A stretch of 29,402 nt of DNA from DSOT01 sp052386775 (GTDB lineage Bacteria > Pseudomonadota > Gammaproteobacteria > Burkholderiales > SG8-41), in assembly GCA_052386775.1 (NCBI GenBank), contig JBQTJV010000017.1:1-29402 (forward strand). Reading direction: 5' to 3'. This document shows positions 7,594 through 15,357 of the stretch, piece by piece. Every line of letters begins with the position of its first letter. Positions within the stretch are counted from its first letter, which is position 1. Made by a program: the position numbers and the translations under genes. Under the pieces are notes generated by a model. The model was not told the origin of the DNA. It was given only the letters and a program-made list of their open reading frames with translations, and made no database searches.

Positions 7594-9249
7594 TTAACGC
7601 CAGTCGACGGCGCCGAGTCGCGAACCGAAAAGTATCGTATAGAAGAGACTGATGGTCGCCCGCGCCTGCCGGCGTTCGCCGAGATCGGGATAGCGCGCCT
7701 CCCGTTGCGACCAGAGGTACTTGAGCGCGACGGCATGCTCGCGGTGTATGCGGTAGGTAAGCGTCGCCTCCGCGCGCGCGACGTTCTCGTGGCCGCGCGC
7801 CTCGGTGGAGGCCACTTCGCTGACGTAGTAATCGCGCAGGGACACGTCCAGCGCAGCGCGATTGCCGAAAATGAGCCGCCCCGCCAGGATCGCCTGTGGC
7901 GTGAGGCCGTAGTGGTAATCGCGCTCAGCGATGCCGCGTATGGTGCCGGCTGCGCCGTAACCGGCGCCGAGCAGCGCCGTTCCCTGCAGCGCGATCGACC
8001 GCGTGAGCCACCACTGTGCGGTGGTGCCGAGCGAAAGTGCAACCGTCGAAACGCGGAAGATCTGTGGCGCGATGTAGTCGTAGCTGCCGTAGAGTCCCCA
8101 CACGCCGCGGTAGGCATCGTGGCCTGAACCATAGTCGCGCCCGAAGAGGAGGCCGCGCGTGGTCAGGCTCTCTACGCCGTTGCCGGTTGCCGCCGACATC
8201 TGGAAATTGAAGTAGTCGAACGGACGCCGGTAGGCGTAGTCGCGCTTGCCGGGGAGCCCGTAGTCCATATTGAAGTCGGCGAGCAGTTCGTGGCGCTCGA
8301 GCGGCTGAGAGATGCCGCGCTCGTTCTGCGTCGTCAGGCTTGCCCCGACGTCGAGCCGCGCGTGATATGCCGGGTCGCGGCTCGGAAAGATGGCCTTGAA
8401 GCGGTCGCCGAACGCGAGTCGATTGAAGCCGGTCGCGGGAGAAATCGCCGCGGCGCCCAGTTCGCGCCAGAAGCGTGGCGCCCTCCCTTGCTCCAGCAAC
8501 AGGTTCGCCATGCGGAACAGCGGCTCGCCGAGAAACGAGCCGCCGATGCCGCTCGCGATCTGGTCGTTGCGCGACGGCAGCGTCGTTTCGCCGGCGATCT
8601 CCCACAGGATGCTGCCGGAAAACGTGTAACCCAGCGATTCCCAGAAACCGAGCCCGGCCGATCGGGCGAAGCCGTGGTACATCGAGCCCTGATACGGATG
8701 CCCGAGCTGGTTGATGGCATAGGGATCGTTGTCGAATACCCACCTCGATCGCAGATTGCGCTTGATCGAGGCGTAGCTGACATCGTAGGTTTCCCGCTCC
8801 AGGAAGTAATAGTCGAAGCGGTTCAGCAGCAAATCGAAACCGACGATGCCAAGGGCGGGAATGAGATAGCTCTTGCCTTCGCCGGTTCGCCAATCCAGAC
8901 GCGGCGGTGAACGAGGCGACGGAGATTCCCTCGGCGCATGCTGTTGCTGCCGAGCTTCGGCAAGCAGAGGCGCCGCGATGAGCGGCGAGAGCAGGCTTGG
9001 GATTGTTACGTTCGGCGTGCTCGCCTCCGGCGTGAAGACAATCGGCGCGCGGTTCGTGTTCCCTTCATCAGACGCGCGCGAGGTGGACTCTCGATTCGCA
9101 CTGTACTCGTCGGCATGCGCTCCGCATGGCGCGAGCGATATGAATGTGAGCGCGACCCGACATACCGCGCGCCGAAAGCTAGTCCATCCGGCGCATGCAG
9201 GTTCGGATCCGGTAATGCAGAGCGTTCGGCGCGCAGAACCATGGGGCAT
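7594..9249 (-). CDS. DUF3943 domain-containing outer-membrane-type protein
   Basis: A 551-residue protein from the ATG at 9249. A TTG at 9282 would extend it by 11 residues; neither start has a good ribosome binding site. The N-terminus carries a signal-like stretch (RRAVCRVALTFISLAPCGAHA), then a low-complexity Ser/Pro linker to about residue 115. From GKSYLIPALGIVGFDLLLNRFDYYF it follows the DUF3943 pattern, with ANQ-type segments such as YAINQLGHPYQGSMYHGFAR and LWEIAGE. The C-terminal 250 residues alternate polar and hydrophobic residues with many aromatic turns, as in beta-barrel strands. An outer-membrane location is inferred. Function is unknown, and neighbouring genes give no clear clue. 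Confidence 0.85.
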   Translation of the reverse strand: MPHGSARRTLCITGSEPACAGWTSFRRAVCRVALTFISLAPCGAHADEYSANRESTSRASDEGNTNRAPIVFTPEASTPNVTIPSLLSPLIAAPLLAEARQQQHAPRESPSPRSPPRLDWRTGEGKSYLIPALGIVGFDLLLNRFDYYFLERETYDVSYASIKRNLRSRWVFDNDPYAINQLGHPYQGSMYHGFARSAGLGFWESLGYTFSGSILWEIAGETTLPSRNDQIASGIGGSFLGEPLFRMANLLLEQGRAPRFWRELGAAAISPATGFNRLAFGDRFKAIFPSRDPAYHARLDVGASLTTQNERGISQPLERHELLADFNMDYGLPGKRDYAYRRPFDYFNFQMSAATGNGVESLTTRGLLFGRDYGSGHDAYRGVWGLYGSYDYIAPQIFRVSTVALSLGTTAQWWLTRSIALQGTALLGAGYGAAGTIRGIAERDYHYGLTPQAILAGRLIFGNRAALDVSLRDYYVSEVASTEARGHENVARAEATLTYRIHREHAVALKYLWSQREARYPDLGERRQARATISLFYTILFGSRLGAVDWR

Positions 9250-9296
9250 GACAACACCATAGACCGCGCTTGCCCCATTCAATTCCCGGTGTCGCG

Positions 9297-9325
9297 CCCT
9301 CTCTTGCGCGAAGCGCGGGGGAGGG
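9297..9325. repeat. Long perfect-type hairpin (REP-like), possible terminator
   Basis: Positions 9297-9309 pair with 9313-9325 around a GAA loop: 13 base pairs counting three G-T wobbles. It lies just after the stop of the DOPA-dioxygenase-like gene (minus strand) and before the DUF3943 gene. The flanking GGGTTGGG resembles a common family of intergenic proteobacterial hairpins beginning CCCTCTC, so it may be a dispersed repeat that also acts as a terminator. No T-tract. Confidence 0.6.
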
Positions 9326-9330
9326 TTGGG

Positions 9331-9690
9331 CTACCTGAAAACCTCCAGGTTCAACTCCACCGGGTCGCCCAGCCACGATGCATGCGTTGTATGGTCCTCC
9401 AGTTCGTGCCCGGTGACGCCATGTACCAGCACGGTGAGACCCCCGCGGCTTTGCTCCAGCCACGGAATCAGCGTATCGAACTGCTTCGAATCGAACGAAA
9501 GCTGACAACTCCAGCGCGGATGCGGCCCGACGGGCCTCTGGTGCATTCGTCCCATGGCAACGCCAAAACGCTTGGCTGCGTTCTGGCACACTACGCGCGC
9601 CTGCTCAACGGACTTCTCATCGAAGTACACGTGCGCGTGGTACATTGCGAACGAATTCTGCGGTCGTGAAATCTTCGGCGGTGTAGCCAT
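9331..9690 (-). CDS. DOPA 4,5-dioxygenase family protein
   Basis: A 119-residue protein matching the small DOPA 4,5-dioxygenase family (PF08883, COG3805). Visible signatures are MYHAHVYFDEKS (His18 and His20), a MHQRPVGPHPRWSCQLSF block, and VLVHGVTGHELEDHTTHASW near the C-terminus. The conserved histidines are consistent with a non-haem iron site and extradiol cleavage of catechols, as in plant and fungal relatives. Many bacterial members are uncharacterised and may act on other substrates. The ATG at 9690 has a GGTGAG site close upstream; a later Met (MYHAHV) is also possible. Its gap to the ORF6N gene is only 21 bases, so they may share a transcript. Confidence 0.88.
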   Translation of the reverse strand: MATPPKISRPQNSFAMYHAHVYFDEKSVEQARVVCQNAAKRFGVAMGRMHQRPVGPHPRWSCQLSFDSKQFDTLIPWLEQSRGGLTVLVHGVTGHELEDHTTHASWLGDPVELNLEVFR

Positions 9691-9711
9691 ATCTCACCAT
9701 CATACCGCGAC

Positions 9712-10242
9712 TCACGGGTCGATCACGAAACCGATACGGCGTTTCGACTTCGTAGGAATCGGCATGGCTAGCTCGCGTATTGCATTGATCAAACCGGCTA
9801 TCGCTTGATCGTGTGTCGCGACTTTCCTTTCCAGCTCGTCCAGCTTTCCGGAAAGTTCTTTGTTGGTTGCAATCATTTCTCGAAGCTGCACGAAAGCGCG
9901 CATGATCTCGATATTGATGCGGATGGCTTGAGGGCTATTCAGTACGCTCGAAAGCATGGCGACACCTTGCTCGGTGAAGGCGAAGGGTAAATAGCGGCGG
10001 CCACCCCAACTTGAGGTCACAAATTGTGACCTCAAGTCTGCAACCTCATGATTGCTAAGCTCAAACATAAAATCAGCAGGGAACCGATCGCGGTTTCGTT
10101 TTACCGCTTGGACCAGAACCTTGGTTTGCACTCCATAGAGACTGGCGAGAGTGGAATCTAGCAACACCTTTTGCCCACGGACGAGCTGGATTGATTCCGC
10201 GATCTGCGATGCAGTCGTGAGCGTTTTGCCGCGAGCAGCCAT
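9712..10242 (-). CDS. ORF6N domain-containing protein
   Basis: A 176-residue protein. The ATG at 10242 is chosen over the upstream in-frame start at 10281 because it follows a GGGAGG site with proper spacing. The ORF6N domain covers about residues 10-100: IQLVRGQKVLLDSTLASLYGV-type helix, VKRNRDRFPADFMFEL, and RRYLPFAFTEQGVAML, followed by INIEIMRAFVQLREM. A short coiled-coil-like helix (KELSGKLDELERKVATHDQ) and a basic tail follow. ORF6N is a DNA-binding domain of phage antirepressors and related regulators, and stand-alone chromosomal copies are common. No other phage gene is visible here. Target unknown. Confidence 0.92.
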   Translation of the reverse strand: MAARGKTLTTASQIAESIQLVRGQKVLLDSTLASLYGVQTKVLVQAVKRNRDRFPADFMFELSNHEVADLRSQFVTSSWGGRRYLPFAFTEQGVAMLSSVLNSPQAIRINIEIMRAFVQLREMIATNKELSGKLDELERKVATHDQAIAGLINAIRELAMPIPTKSKRRIGFVIDP

Positions 10243-10381
10243 TTTTCCTCCCGGATTTCTTATTCTCCCGATAACGAGCATTAACCAACTGGGGTTGACG
10301 TCGTTGGTATGGTGGAAGAGAAATGGAAACGTCGGCGTGCCATTTATTCACTATTGAACGAGAGGACAAGGTTTACTTTTC

Positions 10382-10424
10382 AGGATCCAGTTTTCGCTGG
10401 AATGATGGGCGTGTCGGGATGACG
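10382..10424. repeat. Decayed REP-like palindrome
   Basis: TCCAG (10386-10390) pairs with CTGGA (10397-10401) around a TTTTCG loop, followed by a GGGATGACG tail. The order GGATCC, TTTTCG, TGGAATGA resembles half of the REP-like unit at 16054-16122. It lies in the 223-base gap between the ORF6N gene and the first Lin0512 gene, which otherwise holds only AT-richer sequence and no recognisable site. Confidence 0.4.
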
Positions 10425-10465
10425 AGTACGGGTTATCATCGCGAAAAAGGGTGAGGAAAAGTCAG

Positions 10466-10804
10466 ATGGCGATGAAGCGGATGGTGGTTGAGCTTGGCAT
10501 GGGCACCGACATACGCGGCGCGGATTACACCAAGGCGGCGGTGCGCGCGCTGCGGGATGCGCTGTGGCACAACTCGCTCAATGTGGCGGCTGCGCTCGGC
10601 AAGCCGACCGATGCGATGGTGGTGGAGGTCCTGATCGGCGTGCCGAAACCGGAGCGCGTCAACCAGGATGAAGTCCTCGCGGTGCTCCCGCACGGTACCG
10701 GCACGGTGAAAGTGGTCGAGGGCGGGCTCGAGATCGTGAACGACGCGGGCACGGGCTCCACGGTCATGGCCAACTGCGCCGCGATCGTGCATCTCGATGT
10801 CTGA
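10466..10804 (+). CDS. Lin0512 family protein, copy 1
   Basis: A 112-residue protein. The ATG at 10466 is chosen because GTGAGG lies 8-9 bases upstream; a GTG at 10451 is in frame but would use that site as coding sequence. The product begins MAMKRMVVELGMGTD and has the family core DYTKAAVRALRDALWHNSLN, DAMVVEVLIGVPKPE and a VLPHGTGTVKVVEGGLEIV segment. This matches PF09585 (TIGR02058), a conserved family of unknown function with a small alpha/beta fold. A second paralogue follows ten bases later, so the two probably form a heteromeric or paired product. Confidence 0.9.
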   Translation: MAMKRMVVELGMGTDIRGADYTKAAVRALRDALWHNSLNVAAALGKPTDAMVVEVLIGVPKPERVNQDEVLAVLPHGTGTVKVVEGGLEIVNDAGTGSTVMANCAAIVHLDV

Positions 10805-10814
10805 AGGAGCCGCC

Positions 10815-11156
10815 ATGCCGCTCAAACGCGTGATCCTGGAGATGGGCACCGGCAACGACCTGCACGGGGGCGATTACACCAAGGCGGCGGTGCGCGCGCT
10901 GCAGGATGCGCTACACCACTCGTCGATGAGCCTGGTGCGCTCGCTCGGCCTCGATCGCGAGGCGATGCACGTGGAAGTGACCATCGGCGTGCAGCGCCCG
11001 GAGAAGGTCGATGCCGCCGCGATAAAGGCCGGTGTGCCGCACGGCAAAGTGAACGTGAACGTCGTGAAAGGCGGGCTCGACGTGCCAGCCGCAGATGGTC
11101 ACGATCTCGCCGTGATCGCAAGCGCGGCCGTGGCGGTGCGATTCGATCTGCCGTAG
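10815..11156 (+). CDS. Lin0512 family protein, copy 2
   Basis: A 113-residue paralogue of the preceding gene. The ATG at 10815 has an AAGGAG site at 10804-10809 overlapping the stop region of copy 1. The product reads MPLKRVILEMGTGNDLHG, then DYTKAAVRALQDALHHSSMS, MHVEVTIGVQRPEKVD, VPHGKVNVNVVKGGLDV and ends VAVRFDLP. Overall the two copies differ at many positions, but a 41-base block encoding the DYTKAAVRAL region differs by one base only. Function unknown. It is convergent with the AAA ATPase, the two stops lying five bases apart. Confidence 0.9.
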   Translation: MPLKRVILEMGTGNDLHGGDYTKAAVRALQDALHHSSMSLVRSLGLDREAMHVEVTIGVQRPEKVDAAAIKAGVPHGKVNVNVVKGGLDVPAADGHDLAVIASAAVAVRFDLP

Positions 11157-11161
11157 GAAAC

Positions 11162-12643
11162 TCAATCCGCCGGTACAGCGCGCTCGGAGGCCCAGGCTCT
11201 CAGGGCGGTGATCTTTTCCGCCATCACGACCGAAATCGGTTTCGTGCGACCCAACTCGCGTACGATATGCGCTGTCGCAAGCGGAACCTTCTCCGCATGC
11301 GCTTCGTAGAGCGCCGAGACGATCGCCTGCTCCATTTCCGCGCCGGAGAAGCCCTCTGCCGCCGCGGCAAGCGCCGGCAGATCGAACGTCGTCGGGTCGA
11401 GCTTGCGGCGCTTCAGATGAATGGAGAAGATTTGCTCGCGCGCCGAGGCGGTGGGCAGGTCGACAAAAAAGATCTCGTCGAAGCGGCCCTTTCGGACCAG
11501 TTCGGGGGGGAGCTGGGAAATATCGTTCGCCGTGGCGACGATGAAGACGGGTGCCGTGCGCTCCGACATCCAGGTAAGCAGCGTCCCAAGCACCCGGCGC
11601 GAGACGCCGCCGTCGCTGTCTCCGCCCGCATCTCCCGCGATGCCTTTCTCGATCTCGTCCATCCACAGCACGCATGGCGCCATCGCGCCCGCCACGCGCA
11701 GTGCCTCGCGCAGATTGCGTTCGGTCTCGCCGTGGTACTTCTGGTAGAGCGTGCCAAAATCCATGCGGAAGAGCGGCACATGCCACGCGCCGGCGACGCA
11801 TTTGGCAGCGAGGCTTTTGCCCGCGCCCTGCACGCCCAACAGCAGCATGCCCCTGGGCGGCGGCAGCGGACTCGCCGCGTCGGGCGCAAGAAACACTTCC
11901 CGCCGCACCGCGAGCCAGCGCTTGAGCTTTCCCAGGCCGCCCAGTTCGCCGATATCGGGAACGCCCGGTTCGAGCGACAGGATATCGCTGCCCTGCAACG
12001 ACTCGTGCTTGGCCTTCAGCACCCGTCCGATATCGGCGAGCGTGATTGCCCCGTCGTCGCGGATCGCCATGCGCGCCAGCCGCCGCGCCTCGTCCTCGGT
12101 CAATCCGCCCAGGTGCTGCACCAGCATGTTGAGCGCTTCACGGCCCGCGTTCACCGTCGTGCCGCTGCCCATACGGTAGCGAGCCCGCTCTTCCTCCAGT
12201 ATCGCGTTGATGGCGGCGGCGTCGGGAAGGCTCGGCTTGAAGCTTGCGGCCAGATGCGCGAGTTCAGCGGGTAGCTCCAACTGGTGCGACAGGAAGACCA
12301 GCAGCCGTGGAACGACCTCCGCCTTTTGCGCGATGTTCTTGATGGTGCGCACCACCATGGGGTTCTCGAAGAACGGGTGGGCGTCGAGGAAGACGTAGAT
12401 CGCGTTCTGCGGCGAGGACTCGACGGTCCGCAGCGCTTGCACGATCTCGCCGGTGTTGTAGATCGATTCGTTGGAATTGCGGCGCCGCATCCCGTGGGTG
12501 AGTGTCCAGACGAGCAGTGTGCGATCGTTGAGCGCGGCGAAGCGTTCCAGCATCTCGATAACCTTGTTTTCCTCGCGCGACTCGATGGCAACGATCGGCA
12601 TGCGCGCCGACAGCAGGGTTTCGAGTTCCTTGATGTCTTTCAT
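11162..12643 (-). CDS. Ycf46-like AAA+ ATPase
   Basis: A 493-residue protein with an N-terminal domain of about 230 residues (IVAIESREENKVIEML at the start, FLDAHPFFENPMVVR near 90) and a C-terminal AAA+ module. Walker A is GVQGAGKS at 270-277, Walker B VLWMDEIEKG with Asp329-Glu330, sensor 1 VATAND, the arginine-finger region RKGRFDEIFFVDLP, and sensor 2 AEGFSGAEMEQA. The overall plan matches chloroplast/cyanobacterial Ycf46 and related COG0464 ATPases. These are hexameric remodelling ATPases of uncertain role. All catalytic motifs are intact. The ribosome binding site is weak. It is divergent from the small gene at 12770 across a 126-base gap with no clear site. Confidence 0.9.
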   Translation of the reverse strand: MKDIKELETLLSARMPIVAIESREENKVIEMLERFAALNDRTLLVWTLTHGMRRRNSNESIYNTGEIVQALRTVESSPQNAIYVFLDAHPFFENPMVVRTIKNIAQKAEVVPRLLVFLSHQLELPAELAHLAASFKPSLPDAAAINAILEEERARYRMGSGTTVNAGREALNMLVQHLGGLTEDEARRLARMAIRDDGAITLADIGRVLKAKHESLQGSDILSLEPGVPDIGELGGLGKLKRWLAVRREVFLAPDAASPLPPPRGMLLLGVQGAGKSLAAKCVAGAWHVPLFRMDFGTLYQKYHGETERNLREALRVAGAMAPCVLWMDEIEKGIAGDAGGDSDGGVSRRVLGTLLTWMSERTAPVFIVATANDISQLPPELVRKGRFDEIFFVDLPTASAREQIFSIHLKRRKLDPTTFDLPALAAAAEGFSGAEMEQAIVSALYEAHAEKVPLATAHIVRELGRTKPISVVMAEKITALRAWASERAVPAD

Positions 12644-12769
12644 GCGGTTGTCTGTCAGCCGCCTAACGGCCGCTCCCTACGGGAAATCTAGCACAGTATT
12701 CGAAGTCCCTGGACGGGATCGCGCGGCGATCCGGGTGGTCGAAGCTGAATGGCCTTCCAAGGAGCCTCT

Positions 12770-13085
12770 ATGTATATCGCGCGTTTTTCCTATGACGTTC
12801 TGCCGGTGAACCGCCGGCAGGCGATCGAATTCATCCATCGCGAAGTGGAGGCGGCGGCGCGCAGGAACATGACCGCCCGCCTGCTGGTGCCGTTGACGCG
12901 CGGGCAGGGCGGGGCCGCGCTGCAGTTCGAGGTGGAGCTCTCCAGTCTCGATCAGCTCGAGGATTTCCGCGAGCGCGGCATCGAGACCGGCAAGGAAACC
13001 GGCGACTGGATGCAAGTTCAGCGAGATACTGGCATCCCCGCCGCAGGTGGAACTGCTGCGCGTTGAGCAGACGCCGGCCGGCTGA
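12770..13085 (+). pseudogene. Small conserved-type protein with an apparent one-base frameshift near its end
   Basis: The ATG at 12770 follows an AAGGAG site and gives MYIARFSYDVLPVNRRQAI and an alpha/beta pattern ending ETGKETGDWMQ. The straightforward frame then runs into VQRDTGIPAAGGTAAR and stops at 13066. Shifting by one base at about 13013-13017 instead gives FSEILASPPQVELLRVEQT and stops at 13083-13085, ten bases before the convergent Bug gene. The shifted ending looks like a real beta-strand end (VELLRVE) of a ferredoxin-like alpha/beta barrel protein. One extra A in CAAG would explain it. I do not recognise the family. It may be a sequencing error, a true frameshift, or a genuine short ending. 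Confidence 0.6.
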
Positions 13086-13094
13086 CGGTCCGCG

Positions 13095-14066
13095 CTATTT
13101 CGCGAGCGCGAGTTCGGCCAGGACGCGCGCCAGATCGGCGTTGCGGGTTTCGAGGAATTTCGCCATCTGCGCGGGCCCGAGAAATTGCTCTTCAAGTTCG
13201 CCGTCCGCGACGAAGCGCTTCCACGCCGGCGTGCCCATGACTTTCTGGAGCGTCGCGGCATAAAGGTCGATCGCCTCGCGCGGCACGTCGGCTGGCGCGA
13301 CGAAGCCGCGAAACACGGCATACGTCCCGCCGAGGTTGACGCCCGCTTCCTTCAGCGTCGGCACGTCCGGCAGCGTAGGCAGGCGCTTGTCGCCGACCAC
13401 CGCAAGCGCGCGCAACTTTCCGGCCTGCAAATGCGCGCGCGTTTCGCCGGGCCCGCCGGTGACGAAATCGACGTGACCACCGAGGAGCGCGGTCACCGCA
13501 TCGCCACCGCCCTTGAACGCGACGTAGCTGAACTGCACGCCGGTCGCCTTCGCGAGCTGGTAGCCGATGATGTGGTCGGTGCCGCCGAAGGCGCCGAATG
13601 CGTGGCTCACCTTCTTCGGTTGCGCTCGCGCGGCCTCAATCAGGTCTTTCACGGTTTTGTGTGGCGAGGAGGCGAGCACCTGGATGGCATTGGTGTCGTG
13701 CGCCATCACCGCGACGGGCTGGAAATCGCGGTAGGTCGGCAGCCCCTTCTGCCGCAGCGGCGTTGTCAGCACCACGTTGGTGACTGCCATGATGTGGCTC
13801 GGATCGCCCTTGCGCTCGGCGAGATAAGAGATTGCCAGCGCACCACCGCCGCCGCTTTTGTTGATGACTTCAACCGGCACCGACAGCAGGGCGTTCTGCC
13901 TGATGATCTCCGCGATGTGCCGCGCGAAAAGATCGGCGCCGGCGCCGGGGGAGGTGTGCACCACGAACTTGACCGGCTGCGTGGGCCGCCATTCCGCCGC
14001 CACTGTGGCCGCTGTCATCAGAATGCCGAGCGCTGCAAGAACAGACCGCACAATGAACGGACTCAT
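13095..14066 (-). CDS. Bug/TctC family receptor, divergent subtype
   Basis: A 323-residue receptor. The ATG at 14066 follows a GTGGAG site and gives a signal peptide (MSPFIVRSVLAALGIL, cleavage after TVAA); longer readings of this frame run into antisense of the asparaginase gene. The mature protein starts EWRPTQPVKFVVHTSPGAG and has INKSGGGGALAISYLAERKG, with KGDPSHIMAV in place of the classic APDGYTL, as in the gene at 6460. Other features are SHAFGAFGGTDHIIG, FKGGGDAVTALLGGHVDFV and LRALAVVGDKRLPTLPDVP. It is divergent from the asparaginase-like gene, which may be functionally linked. Confidence 0.93.
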   Translation of the reverse strand: MSPFIVRSVLAALGILMTAATVAAEWRPTQPVKFVVHTSPGAGADLFARHIAEIIRQNALLSVPVEVINKSGGGGALAISYLAERKGDPSHIMAVTNVVLTTPLRQKGLPTYRDFQPVAVMAHDTNAIQVLASSPHKTVKDLIEAARAQPKKVSHAFGAFGGTDHIIGYQLAKATGVQFSYVAFKGGGDAVTALLGGHVDFVTGGPGETRAHLQAGKLRALAVVGDKRLPTLPDVPTLKEAGVNLGGTYAVFRGFVAPADVPREAIDLYAATLQKVMGTPAWKRFVADGELEEQFLGPAQMAKFLETRNADLARVLAELALAK

Positions 14067-14161
14067 CGATACTCCACATGGCATGCGGGCATTGTCACCG
14101 GGCAGTCTAACTTGCGCAACGGCGGTTGCGTCAGGAGTCGCCATTGCTGATAAAAATGACC

Positions 14162-14167
14162 TAATAT
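14162..14167 (+). promoter_or_regulatory. Possible -10 element for the asparaginase-like gene
   Basis: TAATAT lies 29 bases before the ATG, in an AT-rich patch unusual for this window. No convincing -35 hexamer is present at the right distance, so this is a weak call. Confidence 0.3.
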
Positions 14168-14195
14168 CCGCCTCGGATCGCATTAGGAGTGCATC

Positions 14196-15188
14196 ATGCC
14201 TCTCCCTCGCATACGCCTTCTGGTCGGGCCCGGCACTTTGCCGAGCCGCGGTAAGGATCGCATGGACTTCACCAACTACCGCCGCAGCGGTCGGCCGCGG
14301 ATGACGGCGGCCGAGCTGTTGGCCGAGATACCGGAAGTCGAGCGGCTTGCCAGTGTCGAAGCCGAGGGCGGCACGCCACACGAGGTGGCGACGCTCGAGG
14401 ATATTTGCAAGCTCGCTTTGCGGGTGAATGAACTGTTGCACAGACCGGATCTGGACGGTCTCGTTTTTGTGCAAGGTACGAATACGCTGGAGGAGACCGC
14501 TTACTTTCTCACGCTGACCGTTCGTAGCGCCAAGCCTGTGGTGGTCACCGGTGCGCAGCGCCCGTTCACCGCGCTCTCCAGCGATGCTCCGCTCAACCTG
14601 TTCAATGCCATTCGTACCGCCGCGCACCCGGACTCCCGCGGCAAGGGCGTCCTCGTCGTAACCAACGACGAAATCAATTGCGCGCGGGACGTGACCAAGA
14701 CCAGCACCTACAAAGTGCAGACCTTTCGCAGCCGCGACCTGGGCCTCATCGGTTACGCGGACCCGGACCGGATTCTGTTCTATCGGACGCCCATGCGGCG
14801 CCACACCACCAACAGTGAATTCTTAGTCGAAGGAGTGGCAGCGTTGCCGCGGGTGGATATTCTGTATGTGTACACCGGCACGCGCCCGGGGATCGCGGAA
14901 GCCGCCGTGCAGCAGGGCGCCAAAGGTCTTGTCATCGACGGTATCGGGGCGGGTGCGGCGGGTAATCTTCATGCGGAGTGCACGGAGATCGCGGCGACGC
15001 GCCGCGCCATCGTGGTTCGTTCAGCGCGCGTGGGCGAGGGGCGCGTGCTTCGCGACAGCGGGTGGCACGAACCCAATATGGTCGCCGCGGACAGTCTGTC
15101 GGCGCAGAAAGCCGCCGTGCTGCTGTCGCTCGCGCTTACGAAAACGAACGACCCTGACGAAATTCAGCGCATCTTCGACGAGTACTGA
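14196..15188 (+). CDS. L-asparaginase family protein with Asp-to-Asn change in the catalytic motif
   Basis: A 330-residue protein of the bacterial asparaginase/glutaminase family. The ATG follows a TAGGAG site. The usual TGGT motif is GPGTL with Thr14 as the likely nucleophile, and Tyr28 fits the mobile active-site Tyr. The second motif reads GTNTLEETAYFL (Thr95-Asn96), where E. coli type II enzyme has Thr89-Asp90. The Lys motif NDEINCARDVTKT (Lys168) is intact, and the Thr95-Lys168 spacing of 73 equals that of the E. coli enzyme. No signal peptide is present, so it is cytoplasmic. The family hydrolyses side-chain amides to acid plus ammonia. The Asn substitution and the altered first motif suggest changed activity or substrate. 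It is divergent from a Bug gene. Confidence 0.9.
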   Translation: MPLPRIRLLVGPGTLPSRGKDRMDFTNYRRSGRPRMTAAELLAEIPEVERLASVEAEGGTPHEVATLEDICKLALRVNELLHRPDLDGLVFVQGTNTLEETAYFLTLTVRSAKPVVVTGAQRPFTALSSDAPLNLFNAIRTAAHPDSRGKGVLVVTNDEINCARDVTKTSTYKVQTFRSRDLGLIGYADPDRILFYRTPMRRHTTNSEFLVEGVAALPRVDILYVYTGTRPGIAEAAVQQGAKGLVIDGIGAGAAGNLHAECTEIAATRRAIVVRSARVGEGRVLRDSGWHEPNMVAADSLSAQKAAVLLSLALTKTNDPDEIQRIFDEY

Positions 15189-15217
15189 TCGCGCGGAGCT
15201 GGAACGTCGGCGATGAA

Positions 15218-15357
15218 CTAGGGAAGGCTCTGAAAAAGTCCGTTCGTGTTGAGCCTTGTCGAAACATGAACGGACCAAGCCGCAATAAACCAATGACCTG
15301 GCCGTTGCCCTTCGACAAACTCAGGGCGAACGGCTGTCTTAATCAGAGCTTCCCTAG
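15218..15357. repeat. 140-bp element with 15-16 bp terminal inverted repeats (MITE-like)
   Basis: CTAGGGAAGGCTCTGA (15218-15233) is mirrored by TCAGAGCTTCCCTAG (15343-15357), differing by one base. Inside are two further palindromes: GTCCGTTCGTG with CATGAACGGAC (15239 to about 15276), and CCGTTGCCC with GGGCGAACGG around a TTCGACAAACTCA core. The TTCGACAA-CTCA core resembles widely dispersed bacterial intergenic repeats, from memory. No coding capacity. The right end supplies the stop codon of the AhpD-like gene. Confidence 0.65.
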
